A stretch of DNA of 49,822 nt, taken from Actinomycetota bacterium (lineage in GTDB: Bacteria; Actinomycetota; Acidimicrobiia; IMCC26256; PALSA-610). The DNA is taken from positions 1 to 49,822 of the forward strand of contig SXHN01000043.1 in assembly GCA_005773635.1 (NCBI GenBank). The letters are read 5' to 3'. The translations under genes and the position numbers were made by a program. Positions 1 through 9,647 of this stretch are shown in pieces (positions within the stretch are counted from its first letter, which is position 1; every line of letters begins with the position of its first letter). Below the pieces are notes generated by a model. The model saw nothing but the letters and a program-made list of their open reading frames with translations. It did not search any database and was not told where the DNA came from.

Positions 1-1977
1 AATCCGGTGCTCATTGGCGAACCAGGAGTGGGCAAGACTGCGATTGTTGAAGGGCTCGCCCGCCGTATCGTCGAAGGTGACGTGCCTGAGGGCTTGCGCA
101 ACAAGCGCCTGATTTCATTGGACATTTCGTCTATGGTGGCCGGAGCGAAGTTCCGCGGCGAGTTTGAAGAGCGTCTCAAAGCAGTGTTAAAGGAAATCAC
201 CGATAGCAACGGCGAAGTTATTACGTTCATCGATGAAATGCACACGATTGTGGGCGCCGGTGCGGGCGAAGGCGCCATGGATGCCGGCAACATGATCAAG
301 CCAATGTTGGCTCGTGGTGAGCTGCGCTTGGTCGGAGCGACGACCCTTGATGAATTTCGCAAGTACATCGAGAAAGACCCGGCGTTGGAACGTCGTTTCC
401 AACAGGTGTACGTTGGGGAGCCCTCGGTTGAAGATGCGGTCGCGATTCTGCGCGGTTTGAAAGAGCGCTACGAGGTGCATCATGGCGTACGCATTCAAGA
501 TGCTGCGCTTGTCGCCGCAGCTGTGCTGAGCGATCGCTATATCACCGGCCGACGCCTGCCCGATAAGGCTATCGACCTGATCGACGAAGCGGCATCGAAG
601 CTCCGCATTGAGATCGACTCGATGCCTACCGAGATTGACGTTGTTGAACGCCGTATTCGTCAGCTCGAAATCGAACAGGCGGCACTCGCGAAAGAGACTG
701 ATGAGGCGTCGAAAGTGCGCCTTGAATCGCTCCAGACTGAACTCGCCGATCTCAGTGAACAACGCGACGGCATGGTGGCACACTGGCAGGGCGAGAAGTC
801 GGCGATCGCCGCGATTCGTGCCGATAAGGAACGCCTCGAATCAATGCGCCTCGAAGCCGAACTCGCGGAACGCGATGGCAATCTGCAACGGGCTGCGGAG
901 ATCCGTTATGGGCATATCCCCGTGTTAGAGCGCGAGGTAGCAGCGGGCACTGAACGATTAGCAGGTTTGCAGCACACTTCTGCGATGTTGAAAGAGGAAG
1001 TCGACGCTGAAGACGTTGCCGAGATCGTTGGGAAATGGACTGGCGTACCAGTGACGAGATTGCTGGAGGGCGAACTCGCGAAGCTAGTGAAACTTGAGTC
1101 GCTGTTGCATGAACGCGTTATCGGTCAAGACGATGCGGTCGTGGCGGTGGCGAACGCAATCAGGCGATCACGGGCGGGCTTGGCGGATCCGCATCGGCCA
1201 ATCGGGTCGTTTCTGTTTCTTGGTCCGACGGGTGTAGGCAAGACTGAGCTGGCGCGAGCCCTCGCCGAATTTCTCTTCGATGATGACCGCGCAATGGTCC
1301 GCATCGACCTGAGTGAATACATGGAGAAACACAGCGTTTCTCGCCTTGTTGGGGCGCCCCCTGGCTATGTGGGTTACGACGAGGGAGGACAGCTCAGCGA
1401 GGCAGTTCGTCGCCGTCCGTATTCAGTTGTGTTGCTCGATGAAGCCGAAAAGGCTCACCCGGACGTCTTCAATGTGTTGCTCCAGGTGATGGACGACGGG
1501 CGGCTGACTGATGGCCAGGGCCGCACGGTTGATTTCACCAACACGATTCTTGTGATGACGAGCAATCTCGGCGCCGGAGGCGGTCATGACGTTGTCATGA
1601 ATGCGGTTCGGGGTCATTTCAAACCCGAGTTTCTCAACCGTGTTGATGAAATCGTGGTGTTCGACCGGCTCGATCGGGCCAACATTGCGGTGATCGTTGA
1701 GCTTCAAGTTGAGTTGCTTCGTGAGCGCCTCAGCGAGCGAGAGCTCGGACTCGAACTCACCCCTGCCGCAGTGGCATGGATTGCTGCAGCGGGATACGAC
1801 CCCGACTATGGCGCACGTCCACTCAAACGGGTCCTGCAGAAACAAATCTCGGACCAGATTGCGGTTGGCATACTTGAAGGAAAGTACCGGCCGGGTGATG
1901 CGATCTTGGTCGACGCTCCTGGCGACAACGGCCTCACCTTTGAGACCGTCGTCGCTGCGGAGGCCGTCGAGGCTTAG
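1..1977 (+). CDS. clpB: ATP-dependent chaperone ClpB, 5'-truncated by the window edge
   Basis: Class I AAA+ disaggregase that works with DnaK/DnaJ/GrpE to pull polypeptides out of aggregates in the cytoplasm. The frame is open from base 1, so the N-terminal domain and the start lie outside the window. The first AAA module begins at once with Walker A GEPGVGKT and continues to Walker [14 protein letters not shown] charged helical middle domain follows at about residues 205-330, as expected for ClpB rather than ClpA or ClpX. The second AAA module has Walker [10 protein letters not shown] and Walker [16 protein letters not shown], then the C-terminal small domain ([11 protein letters not shown]). 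No internal break is seen. The stop overlaps the stop of a convergent small gene by a few bases. Identification is secure; only the N-terminus is missing. Confidence 0.97.
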   Translation, partial: NPVLIGEPGVGKTAIVEGLARRIVEGDVPEGLRNKRLISLDISSMVAGAKFRGEFEERLKAVLKEITDSNGEVITFIDEMHTIVGAGAGEGAMDAGNMIKPMLARGELRLVGATTLDEFRKYIEKDPALERRFQQVYVGEPSVEDAVAILRGLKERYEVHHGVRIQDAALVAAAVLSDRYITGRRLPDKAIDLIDEAASKLRIEIDSMPTEIDVVERRIRQLEIEQAALAKETDEASKVRLESLQTELADLSEQRDGMVAHWQGEKSAIAAIRADKERLESMRLEAELAERDGNLQRAAEIRYGHIPVLEREVAAGTERLAGLQHTSAMLKEEVDAEDVAEIVGKWTGVPVTRLLEGELAKLVKLESLLHERVIGQDDAVVAVANAIRRSRAGLADPHRPIGSFLFLGPTGVGKTELARALAEFLFDDDRAMVRIDLSEYMEKHSVSRLVGAPPGYVGYDEGGQLSEAVRRRPYSVVLLDEAEKAHPDVFNVLLQVMDDGRLTDGQGRTVDFTNTILVMTSNLGAGGGHDVVMNAVRGHFKPEFLNRVDEIVVFDRLDRANIAVIVELQVELLRERLSERELGLELTPAAVAWIAAAGYDPDYGARPLKRVLQKQISDQIAVGILEGKYRPGDAILVDAPGDNGLTFETVVAAEAVEA

Positions 1978-2204
1978 TCAGAAACTTGAGTGTTTGGTGC
2001 GTCATTGTCGGTAGTACTCGCTACGCGGTCGCTGCGGATACTCGACGCAATGCCAGCGGTGCCCATTGCGAGTAACACCGATGCCGGTACCCACCGTCCG
2101 TCGACGTTGGTTACTCCCTGTTCGTCCAGCATGAACAACACGCCGAGCACCAGGAACAGCGTGCCGGTAATGAGCGAAAATAGATCAAGGGGATGACGAT
2201 TCAT
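1974..2204 (-). CDS. Small membrane protein (76 aa) coupled to the PspC/LiaF-like gene
   Basis: Uncharacterised. Two hydrophobic stretches are visible: residues about 8-25 ([19 protein letters not shown]) and about 40-54 ([18 protein letters not shown]), with a polar Asp/Asn/Ser-rich tail. The ATG overlaps the TGA of the preceding PspC/LiaF-like gene (ATGA), so the two are probably translationally coupled. The product may be an accessory membrane subunit of the envelope-stress system. The stop overlaps the end of clpB on the other strand. I recognise no family-specific motif, so a function beyond membrane localisation would be guesswork. Confidence 0.75.
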   Translation of the reverse strand: MNRHPLDLFSLITGTLFLVLGVLFMLDEQGVTNVDGRWVPASVLLAMGTAGIASSIRSDRVASTTDNDAPNTQVSD

Positions 2205-3508
2205 CGCGTGTCTCCTACGGTGATGGTGGAATCAGAGGTATCGAGTTGGTCTGGTGACGACTCGCGCACGACGCGCACTTCGCCGAGTGTGTTGTGCAAG
2301 GTCAGCATGATCGTGCGGCCGGTACCTTTCGAAGTAAACGTGAAGTGTTGGTGCAACCCGCCGTCGTCAGTTCGGCCGAACCGACGGATTTGGCCCGCGC
2401 CGACTCTCGCGTCGACGGTGACGTTGGCGTCATCGGGCACGATGACTTGTAACTCGCCCATGCCGAGCCGGGCGCGCACGGTGAGCGGCTCTGTGCCATC
2501 GACTTGAGTGAGATCTACATTGAGTTGGCCGAAGCCGAGCTCATATTTGGCCTGGACATCAGCGGTGCTGATGGGCCGATAGGTGCGTTCACCGGCGCCC
2601 TTATCCCAAGGAATTGACAGCGACGACGCGAGCGCCAACCCAGCGGTGAGAGGAATTGCAAGCCATACCAAGCGACGTGCATATCCAAACCACGAGCCGA
2701 CAATGAGACCCAAACCGAGCAGGGTCAGTGCCATCGCGCCTACGAACCCCGGATTCACATTTGTTGCGTTGGTCGCGTCGACCAGCCACGCGCCGCCGAC
2801 CAGCAGTGCGATCGCACTGAGGATCAGGCGGCCCAGGTAGGAATCGCGACGAACGTTGCGGCGATCCATGCGGCGTTGGTGTGCTGCCTCGTGATGGACG
2901 CGACGTTGCCGACGGACGTAATCGTGTTGCGACCCTGGCCACGAACCTTCAGGATGAGCCGAAACAGTTGGCGGACGGGGAGCTGAAGCTGGGGGAGAGC
3001 CGGAAGGGGTATTCGGGGATCCCGATGGCAGTTGGTCGTCGGCTCGACCCGGTGATTGGCGGCCGGAAAACAGCAGTGCGCAGCCAATAGTGATCAGAAC
3101 GATTGGCCCTACGAAGTCGCTCGGCCACCAATCGTTATTGTCGAACAGTGCAATGAGACCTGCGCAGAAGAGGGCTATCCCAATCCACATGCTTCCGCGG
3201 CCATGTCGGGCGACGTTGCGATACATGTTGTCTTGGAGGTTGTCGGCGATGAGTTGGCCGTCGTCGCGTGGCATGACGATCCATGCCACGCCGTATCCGA
3301 CGAACACCGCACCGAACGTGACGATCCCGATAGCAGCGATGGCGAGGCGAACGATGGTCGGGTCGTAGCCGTAGTGTCGAGCGATTCCTCCCGCCACTCC
3401 AGCGATCATTCGGTCGTCGCTCGACCGAGTGAGGCGCCGTCCACGAGGCTCGTGCGGCTGCTCATTCGGAGGCGGGGGTGGGGTTGGCGGGGTCATGGTT
3501 GATGTCAT
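2201..3508 (-). CDS. PspC domain membrane protein with LiaF-like C-terminal domain
   Basis: Probably a membrane regulator of cell-envelope stress. After a Pro-rich cytoplasmic leader comes a PspC domain (about residues 27-85) with the hallmark SSDDRMIAGVAGGIARHYG followed by hydrophobic helices. A second membrane segment and an Arg/His-rich linker follow, then more transmembrane helices. The soluble C-terminal region, about 110 residues, has LGFGQLNVDLT and LGMGELQVIVPDDANV. That resembles the beta-rich LiaF C-terminal domain (cell-wall-active antibiotic response family). The ATG at 3508 is chosen because the upstream extension is non-conserved in character; the frame continues to 3598. The gene diverges from a PspC-kinase/regulator pair, which matches the LiaF-LiaS-LiaR plan. 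Whether it inhibits the kinase, as LiaF does in Bacillus, is inference. Confidence 0.85.
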   Translation of the reverse strand: MTSTMTPPTPPPPPNEQPHEPRGRRLTRSSDDRMIAGVAGGIARHYGYDPTIVRLAIAAIGIVTFGAVFVGYGVAWIVMPRDDGQLIADNLQDNMYRNVARHGRGSMWIGIALFCAGLIALFDNNDWWPSDFVGPIVLITIGCALLFSGRQSPGRADDQLPSGSPNTPSGSPPASAPRPPTVSAHPEGSWPGSQHDYVRRQRRVHHEAAHQRRMDRRNVRRDSYLGRLILSAIALLVGGAWLVDATNATNVNPGFVGAMALTLLGLGLIVGSWFGYARRLVWLAIPLTAGLALASSLSIPWDKGAGERTYRPISTADVQAKYELGFGQLNVDLTQVDGTEPLTVRARLGMGELQVIVPDDANVTVDARVGAGQIRRFGRTDDGGLHQHFTFTSKGTGRTIMLTLHNTLGEVRVVRESSPDQLDTSDSTITVGDTR

Positions 3509-3648
3509 GTTGCCATCGTCGGCGATGACAAGGTCGGACGGTATCGGTGGTGACCCTGGTTTATCCCTGATGCACACCAGGATGCTCTCGGGGAGCACTC
3601 GGGGTCGATGCGTGCGTGGGATGCGCGTTCACGTGGGAGAATTGTGGC

Positions 3649-4872
3649 ATGGCTGACAAGGTGCGTCCCGCATTACTGCGACACACCGAAGACCGGATGG
3701 TCGCGGGCGTTGCGTTGGGCCTAGCTGCGCACCTGGGTGTGGATGTGCGCCGAGTGCGTATCGGGTTCGTGGTTGCGGGGCTGTTTGGGGTTGGCGTCGT
3801 GGTGTACGGGCTCGCGATCGCTTTGATGCCTACCGCTAGTGGAAACCGAGCCCCTGCTTCGGGGCTGCGGGTTCGCAATAGCCGTGATGTGGTGGGTGTG
3901 CTGCTGATTCTCATCGGCGGCGCGCAGCTGCTCACTGCGCTCGCGTCGAACTGGATTGTGTTCGCGTCTCTGTTGGTGTTCGGCGCAGCCGTCGTTGTGG
4001 CGATTATCGCAACACTCCCGTCGGAGGCCATGCGCGATGGGAATGTGCCCCAGTGGCTACCTCCTGCGTTCGGTGAAGCAGTGCGCATGGTGCGCGGTCA
4101 AAGATCGTTGCTGCTGCGCACCATCATGGGTGGGCTCATTGCGCTGATCGGTATGGGGTTGCTGCTATTGCGGTCGCAGTCGTGGTCGCAGTTAGTAGAG
4201 GGTTTCGCAGCAACCGGGTTCGTGATCGCGGGCGGAATGTTGGCTTTGGGACCTTGGCTGAGTCGTTTGGGAGACGATCTGTTGCGCGAGCGCCGGGAAC
4301 GAATCCGTACTGAGGAGCGTGCTGAAATGGCCGCGCATCTCCATGATTCAGTTTTGCAGACTCTGGCGCTGGTGCAGCGCAACTCAACGAATGCCAAGGA
4401 AGTAGCCCGGCTCGCGCGCGTGCAAGAACGAGAATTGCGAAACTGGTTGTTGCGCGGCGATCACTACACCGAAGGCGCGGCTACGTTCATTGAGACACTC
4501 GACACGATGACCGCAGAGTTGGAGTTGTTGCATACAACTGCCATTGACGTTGTGCACGTGCGTGATTGCGAAATGGACGAAACCATTCGACCCATCGTCG
4601 CCGCGGCACGCGAGGCGATCGCCAACGCTCAGCGGCACTCAAATGCGGATCGGATTTCTGTGTATACCGAAGTCGACGAAGACGAGGTTCGAGTTTTCGT
4701 GCGCGATCGTGGGATTGGCTTCGACCGTGACTGCGTCGGTGCCGATCGAGGCGGGCTCGTCGAATCGATCGAAGGCCGAATGCGACGGCACGGAGGTTCA
4801 GCTGCGATTCGCAGCGAAGTTGGAGTCGGTACCGAAGTAGAACTTGTTATGCCGCGACAGGAGACTCGCTGA
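3649..4872 (+). CDS. PspC-domain sensor histidine kinase (LiaS/NarX-like, HisKA_3)
   Basis: Membrane sensor kinase of a two-component system, about 407 residues. It opens with a PspC domain (residues about 11-62, RHTEDRMVAGVALGLAAHLG plus a helix), followed by two more membrane-spanning regions (about 80-122 and 155-205). The HisKA_3 dimerisation domain has the phospho-acceptor in AAHLHDSVLQTLAL (His232). The HATPase_c domain shows an N-box (AAREAIANAQRHS) and a G-box (VRDRGIGFD). The start is the ATG at 3649, preceded at good spacing by GGGAGA; an in-frame upstream start is weaker. The TGA overlaps the ATG of the response regulator gene. Both this kinase and the divergent membrane protein carry PspC domains, so they may sense the same envelope signal. 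Confidence 0.93.
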   Translation: MADKVRPALLRHTEDRMVAGVALGLAAHLGVDVRRVRIGFVVAGLFGVGVVVYGLAIALMPTASGNRAPASGLRVRNSRDVVGVLLILIGGAQLLTALASNWIVFASLLVFGAAVVVAIIATLPSEAMRDGNVPQWLPPAFGEAVRMVRGQRSLLLRTIMGGLIALIGMGLLLLRSQSWSQLVEGFAATGFVIAGGMLALGPWLSRLGDDLLRERRERIRTEERAEMAAHLHDSVLQTLALVQRNSTNAKEVARLARVQERELRNWLLRGDHYTEGAATFIETLDTMTAELELLHTTAIDVVHVRDCEMDETIRPIVAAAREAIANAQRHSNADRISVYTEVDEDEVRVFVRDRGIGFDRDCVGADRGGLVESIEGRMRRHGGSAAIRSEVGVGTEVELVMPRQETR

Positions 4873-5516
4873 TGGACAAAGAGAAAATCGAAGTGTTTCT
4901 TGTCGACGATCATGAATTGTTCCTTGCGGGCGTGCGCAGCGAGTTGAGTACGGCAGTCAAGATTGTGGGGACAGCCTCTGACGTCGATGCGGCAATTGAA
5001 ATGGTGTCTGAGCGCCGACCCGATGTCGTGCTCATCGATGTCCACATGCCAAAAGGCGGTGGCGAACGCGTCATTCGGGCGGCCGCGACCGCGTGCCCCG
5101 AGGTGCGTTTTCTCGCGTTGTCGGTGTCGGACTCGCCCGATGACGTGATCGCGATTATTCGTGCTGGCGCGCGGGGTTACGTGACGAAGACGATTGGCAC
5201 TGCGGAGCTGCTCGAAGCGATCGCCCAAGTGCATGCCGGCGACGCGGTCTTTTCGCCGCGACTTGCCGGATTCGTATTGGATGCATTTGCCGCGGCGGCG
5301 CCGATTGAACACGATCCCGAATTAGATCTGCTGACTCCTCGGGAACAGCAAGCGATGCGGTTTATCGCTCGGGGGTATACGTATAAGGAAGCCGCGCGCG
5401 AGCTCGGCATTTCGGTCAAGACGGTGGAAACGCACGTCTCGGCGGTGTTGCGCAAGCTGCAACTTTCGAATCGCCATGAGCTCGCCCGGTGGGCAAGTGA
5501 CCGTCGGATCGTCTGA
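4872..5516 (+). CDS. NarL/FixJ (LuxR)-family response regulator
   Basis: Cytoplasmic transcription factor paired with the upstream kinase through an ATGA overlap. The receiver domain (about 5-125) has the acidic pair DD at residues 12-13 and the phospho-acceptor Asp56 in VVLIDVHMP. It also has the switch Ser in ALSVSDS and the conserved Lys in YVTKTIG. The C-terminal LuxR-type helix-turn-helix (about 145-205) runs LTPREQQAMRFIARGYTYKE through ISVKTVETHVSAVLRKL. In length and layout it is LiaR/VraR-like. A likely target is the divergent PspC/LiaF-like operon 140 bases away, as in Lia systems; this is inferred and no operator was identified. Confidence 0.93.
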   Translation: MDKEKIEVFLVDDHELFLAGVRSELSTAVKIVGTASDVDAAIEMVSERRPDVVLIDVHMPKGGGERVIRAAATACPEVRFLALSVSDSPDDVIAIIRAGARGYVTKTIGTAELLEAIAQVHAGDAVFSPRLAGFVLDAFAAAAPIEHDPELDLLTPREQQAMRFIARGYTYKEAARELGISVKTVETHVSAVLRKLQLSNRHELARWASDRRIV

Positions 5517-5615
5517 AGTTTGGAATTGATCGGTGGTAACGGTGTCGAACCGATTACCATCCTCGCAACGTGACTCCTTTTAGTTTCGTTGAGCTTACGG
5601 AAGCACGGTAAAACC

Positions 5616-6908
5616 ATGCCGGGTTCTGTAATTGTTGGTACGCAGTGGGGCGATGAAGGCAAGGGTCGGTTCACCGATTACCTCGCAAAAGAAGCTTCGC
5701 TATGCGTGCGGTATCAAGGCGGCCACAATGCTGGCCACACCATCATCGTGGGCGAGGAAGTGTTCAAGCTTCAGCTTGTTCCGTCAGGCGCGTTGTATCC
5801 CTGGGTGATTCCTGTGATCGGAAACGGTGTGGTCGTCGACCCCGCTGTCCTGATTAAAGAGCTGGACATGCTCGAAGGGCGTGGCGTAGATACGCGCCGG
5901 TTGCGTCTGTCGGGCAACGCGCACATGATCATGCCGTATCACCAGGAGATGGATGCTCTGACGGAGCGTTATCTTGGCAAGAACAAACTTGGCACCACCA
6001 AACGCGGAATCGGGCCGACCTATGCCGATAAGGCACTGCGGGTTGGGTTGCGAATACAGGACCTCCTCGATCCGAAGATCTTTCGCGAGAAGCTCGACCT
6101 TGTATTGCGTGAGAAGAATCAAGTGCTCACACGCGTCTACAACCGCTTGCCAATTGACCCGAAGGACCTAGCAGATCGCTATTTGTCGATGGTGCCTCGG
6201 CTGGCCCCGATGATCGACGACACCGTTCACATCGTGCACGAAGCGCTCGACGCGCAACAGTGGGTGCTGTTCGAGGGTGCGCAGGCGACCTATCTCGATC
6301 TCGACCATGGCACGTATCCGTTCGTGACATCGTCGAACCCGATTGCCGGGGGAGTGTGCGCTGGTGCTGGCGTGGGCCCACGAGACATCGCGCGCATCGT
6401 GGGCGTCGTGAAGGCGTATACCACTCGCGTTGGAAGCGGGCCCTTTCCGACCGAGCTGTTCGAAGGTGATGTCGTCGGAGATCTCCTCGTTGATCGCGGG
6501 CGCGAGTTCGGAACCAACACCGGTCGCAAACGTCGGCCAGGTTGGCTCGATCTCGTGATGTTGCGCCATGCGAATCGGTTGAATTCCTCGACGGAGTTGG
6601 CTATTACCAAACTTGATGTGTTGTCGCCGCTCGACGAACTCAAAGTGTGCGTGGCCTACGAAGACGACACTGGGAAGCGCTACGACCACGTCCCGTATCA
6701 CCAGTCGATTCTGCACAAAGTGAAACCGATATACGAAACGCTGCCCGGTTGGGGAAGTGAAATCGAAACTGCCGAGCGGCGCGAAGACCTTCCGTCGCAG
6801 GCGCGTGACTACGTGCAGTTCATCGAAGATTTCACAGGAGTGCATGTGAGCTTTGTTTCCGTTGGGCCAGAGCGCGATCAAACGGTCGTGTTGCCGAAAA
6901 AGAGCTGA
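5616..6908 (+). CDS. purA: Adenylosuccinate synthetase
   Basis: Catalyses GTP-dependent condensation of IMP with aspartate, the first step from IMP to AMP. The protein starts [17 protein letters not shown], which is the canonical N-terminal GTP-binding loop with the catalytic Asp. Further along are [21 protein letters not shown], the second signature ([20 protein letters not shown]) and the C-terminal ITKLDVLS guanine-binding motif. The length, 430 residues, is normal. The ATG at 5616 is preferred over an in-frame TTG nine codons upstream because it matches the family start. An imperfect inverted repeat around 5529-5560 (GGTAACGG and CCGATTACC) sits in the 99-base leader. It may be a regulatory site, but I cannot assign it. 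Confidence 0.97.
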   Translation: MPGSVIVGTQWGDEGKGRFTDYLAKEASLCVRYQGGHNAGHTIIVGEEVFKLQLVPSGALYPWVIPVIGNGVVVDPAVLIKELDMLEGRGVDTRRLRLSGNAHMIMPYHQEMDALTERYLGKNKLGTTKRGIGPTYADKALRVGLRIQDLLDPKIFREKLDLVLREKNQVLTRVYNRLPIDPKDLADRYLSMVPRLAPMIDDTVHIVHEALDAQQWVLFEGAQATYLDLDHGTYPFVTSSNPIAGGVCAGAGVGPRDIARIVGVVKAYTTRVGSGPFPTELFEGDVVGDLLVDRGREFGTNTGRKRRPGWLDLVMLRHANRLNSSTELAITKLDVLSPLDELKVCVAYEDDTGKRYDHVPYHQSILHKVKPIYETLPGWGSEIETAERREDLPSQARDYVQFIEDFTGVHVSFVSVGPERDQTVVLPKKS

Positions 6909-6922
6909 CGGAAGGGGTTGAT

Positions 6923-8203
6923 GTGAGTCGCGTTTTGCTGATCGGTTCAGGAGGGCGCGAGCACGCGCTGGCGTGGAAGCTCGCGGAATCATCGTGCGTC
7001 GATGAGGTGTTGTGTGCTCCCGGCAACCCTGGGATGGAAACGATCGGTGAATGCATTGCGGTCGACGTACATGATCCTGCCGCGGTCGCTGATCTGGCCG
7101 ACAAAGTCAACGCGTCGTTGGTCGTTGTTGGGCCCGAGGATCCATTGGCCGCCGGGGTCGCTGATCCAATTCGGGCGCGCGGGCGTGCAGTGTTCGGCCC
7201 GAGTAAGAGCGCGGCGCGCCTTGAAGGCAGCAAATCATGGATGAAGGATGTGCTCGTGGCGGCGGGCGTACCCACCGCGAAGTACGCCACGTTCCGTGCC
7301 GGACAGGAATCGGCTGCACTCGCGTATCTTGAAACGCTGGAGGATCTGTGGGTTGTCAAAACTGACGGACTTGCCGCGGGGAAAGGCGTTGTCGTGACGG
7401 AGTCGCTGGGCGAGGCGCGCTCGGCGGTGAAGCGGTACTTGTCGGGTGATGCCTTTGGCGAAGCGGGCCGCACCTGTGTCATTGAAGAAGGTATGACGGG
7501 CCCTGAGCTTTCATTCTTTGTGATGTGCGATGGCACGAATGCGCTTCCGATGGCGTGGGCTCAGGACCATAAGCGTGTTGGCGATGGAGACATCGGGCCG
7601 AACACCGGCGGCATGGGTGCCTACTCGCCGGTACCGTTTGCAGCCGAAGCGCTCATGGATGAATTAATGGAACGGGCGATCCATCCGACGCTTGTCGAGA
7701 TGCGGGCGCGAGACGCCGAGTTTCGGGGTGTGTTGTTTTGCGGGGTGATGCTGACCGCAGCGGGTCCGAAAATTCTCGAATACAACGTGCGCTTTGGCGA
7801 CCCGGAGTGCGAAATATTGATGCGGCGCATGTCGAGTGATCTATTCGTGCACCTGCTCGAATCCGCGCAAGGGTCGTTGCAGACTCCGATTGAGTTTCGC
7901 GACGACGCTGCAGTTGCTGTGTGTCTTGCCGCCGATGGCTACCCCGCAACGCCGATTCGTGGCCACGCGATCAACGGAATTGATGCCGCAAACGCGATCC
8001 CAGACGTCGTGGTGTTTCAAGCTGGAACCGAGCGCGTTGAGGCCGAACTCTTGACCAACGGTGGACGGGTCTTGGTGGTGACTGCGACAGGCCCCACGAT
8101 CGGCGCGGCCCAAGCCAAGGCCTACGAGGGCGTTGACGCGATTTCGTGGTCTGGGATGCATTACCGAAGCGACATCGGAGCCCAGGCGAGAATGCAGTCA
8201 TGA
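6923..8203 (+). CDS. purD: Phosphoribosylamine-glycine ligase (GAR synthetase)
   Basis: ATP-grasp enzyme for step two of purine synthesis, joining phosphoribosylamine and glycine. The N-terminal Rossmann-like start VLLIGSGGREHALAWKL is diagnostic. It is followed by VVGPEDPLAAGV, the ATP-grasp loops (VVKTDGLAAGKGVVV) and EYNVRFGDPECE near residue 285. The length is normal at 426. The start is GTG at 6923, because the overlapping ATG at 6921 runs straight into TGA; a strong GGAAGGGG lies just upstream. The gene lies 14 bases after purA. Its TGA overlaps the ATG of a 44-codon ORF (ATGA), suggesting translational coupling. Confidence 0.97.
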   Translation: MSRVLLIGSGGREHALAWKLAESSCVDEVLCAPGNPGMETIGECIAVDVHDPAAVADLADKVNASLVVVGPEDPLAAGVADPIRARGRAVFGPSKSAARLEGSKSWMKDVLVAAGVPTAKYATFRAGQESAALAYLETLEDLWVVKTDGLAAGKGVVVTESLGEARSAVKRYLSGDAFGEAGRTCVIEEGMTGPELSFFVMCDGTNALPMAWAQDHKRVGDGDIGPNTGGMGAYSPVPFAAEALMDELMERAIHPTLVEMRARDAEFRGVLFCGVMLTAAGPKILEYNVRFGDPECEILMRRMSSDLFVHLLESAQGSLQTPIEFRDDAAVAVCLAADGYPATPIRGHAINGIDAANAIPDVVVFQAGTERVEAELLTNGGRVLVVTATGPTIGAAQAKAYEGVDAISWSGMHYRSDIGAQARMQS

Positions 8204-8334
8204 ATGCATCCGCAATGATCACGCGTGAATTGTTCCTAGATTGCGAGGCGTTCGCGGTATTCGACGTACGTTTGCGAAACGCGGCCCGAGCGGAAGGGTT
8301 CGTGTTGATTCCACGAGAGGAACAGCTCGCATGA
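8200..8334 (+). CDS. Small ORF (44 aa) interlocked between purD and purB
   Basis: Uncharacterised candidate gene. Its ATG overlaps the purD stop (ATGA at 8200-8203), and its TGA overlaps the purB ATG (ATGA at 8331-8334), so it fills the interval exactly. An AGGCGAG precedes the start. The peptide opens MNASAMITRELFLDCEAFAV and continues with basic residues (RLRNAARAEG), ending PREEQLA. It has no membrane segment and a single Cys. Two options remain: a genuine small protein linked to purine synthesis, or a translational-coupling leader that delivers ribosomes to purB. The frame is open from 8146, so chance is not excluded. Confidence 0.5.
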   Translation: MNASAMITRELFLDCEAFAVFDVRLRNAARAEGFVLIPREEQLA

Positions 8335-9647
8335 TCCCCCGGTACTCACTCCCAGAAATGGCGACGTTGTTCAGCGACGAAGCCAAGTTCGGTGCGTGGC
8401 TAGAGGTTGAAATTTTGGCGTGTGAAGCGTGGGCGAAACTCGGTGTGATCCCAGAAAGTGATGCCGCGCAAATTCGGGCGAAAGCGAGTTTCTCCTCCGA
8501 AGCCGTGCTGGAACGCGAGCGGGTTACCGATCATGACGTCGCTGCCTTTGTGGATGTTGTGCAAGACAGCGTCGGCAGCGCGGCGGGAGTGTGGGTGCAC
8601 TACGGGCTCACGTCCACTGATGTGGTCGACACGGCCCAGGCGTATCTTTTGGTGCAAGCAATCGATCTATTGGCTACGGCCGCCGCCGAACTCGAAACCG
8701 CTTTGATTAAGCGGGCACGAGAACACAAAGCCACACCGTGCGTCGGTCGCACGCACGGGATTCACGCGGAGCCAACCACGTTCGGAACGAAGCCGGCATT
8801 GTGGGCGCTGCAAGTGCGGCGAGATCGCGAACGCATCGCGCGTGTTCGTACCGTGATGGCGGTCGGCAAACTCAGCGGCGCGGTGGGCACCTATAGCAAC
8901 ATCGACCCGAGTATCGAACAATTTGTATGCGAACAGCTCGGCCTGTCGCCCGTGCCCGCCACCCAGGTGCTCGCTCGCGATCGCCACGCCGAACTTCTCT
9001 ATGTATGCGCCGCAATCGGCACCACCTGCGAAGCCATCGGTCTAGAAATGCGTCACCTACAACGCACTGAAGTGCGCGAAGCCGAGGAACCATTTCGCGA
9101 AGGCAAACAAAAGGGTTCGAGCGCGATGCCGCACAAACGGAACCCGATCAAAAGTGAACAACTGTGTGGGCTCGCTCGTGTCTTGCGAGGAAACCTTGTA
9201 GTGGGCATGGAAGACGTTGCCCTATGGCACGAACGCGATATTTCACATAGCAGCGCGGAACGGGTAGTACTCGCGGATTCGTTGCTATTGGCGTTCTATG
9301 TGTTGAAGCAAGCCACGCGCATTATCGAAGGTATGCGGGTCTACCCGGAGCGCATGATCGAAAATCTGAACTCCAGTTACGGCTTGGTGTTTAGCCAACC
9401 CGTTTTGTTATCGCTTGTGGAATCTGGCGTGCCGCGCGACGACGCATACCGGATGGTGCAGCGTAATGCCATGCGGGCATGGGAGACCCGGAGCATGTTT
9501 CGTGAGTTGCTCGAAGCCGATGCTGAGGTCATGGCCTCCATGGGCTCCGAACAGCTTGATGCCTGTTTCGATCTCACGCATGCATTGCGTAATGTGCAAC
9601 GCACATTCGATGCCGTCGACGCACTGGAGCACAACCCACTGTCATGA
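8331..9647 (+). CDS. purB: Adenylosuccinate lyase
   Basis: Fumarase/aspartase-superfamily enzyme acting twice in the pathway: SAICAR to AICAR plus fumarate, and adenylosuccinate to AMP plus fumarate. The start MIPRYSLPEMATLFSDEAKF is typical of the short bacterial form. Catalytic landmarks are GLTSTDVVDTAQAY, the His in CVGRTHGIHAEPTTFG and the signature loop KGSSAMPHKRNPIKSEQ. The length is normal at 438. GAGAGGA lies at suitable spacing before the ATG. The ATG overlaps the stop of the 44-codon ORF, and the TGA overlaps the purC ATG. Confidence 0.97.
   Translation: MIPRYSLPEMATLFSDEAKFGAWLEVEILACEAWAKLGVIPESDAAQIRAKASFSSEAVLERERVTDHDVAAFVDVVQDSVGSAAGVWVHYGLTSTDVVDTAQAYLLVQAIDLLATAAAELETALIKRAREHKATPCVGRTHGIHAEPTTFGTKPALWALQVRRDRERIARVRTVMAVGKLSGAVGTYSNIDPSIEQFVCEQLGLSPVPATQVLARDRHAELLYVCAAIGTTCEAIGLEMRHLQRTEVREAEEPFREGKQKGSSAMPHKRNPIKSEQLCGLARVLRGNLVVGMEDVALWHERDISHSSAERVVLADSLLLAFYVLKQATRIIEGMRVYPERMIENLNSSYGLVFSQPVLLSLVESGVPRDDAYRMVQRNAMRAWETRSMFRELLEADAEVMASMGSEQLDACFDLTHALRNVQRTFDAVDALEHNPLS

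Noticed and set aside
3601-3648. Upstream start at 3616 for the PspC kinase
   Set aside because: The extra eleven residues do not resemble a PspC N-terminus, and the ATG at 3649 has a clear GGGAGA at proper spacing.
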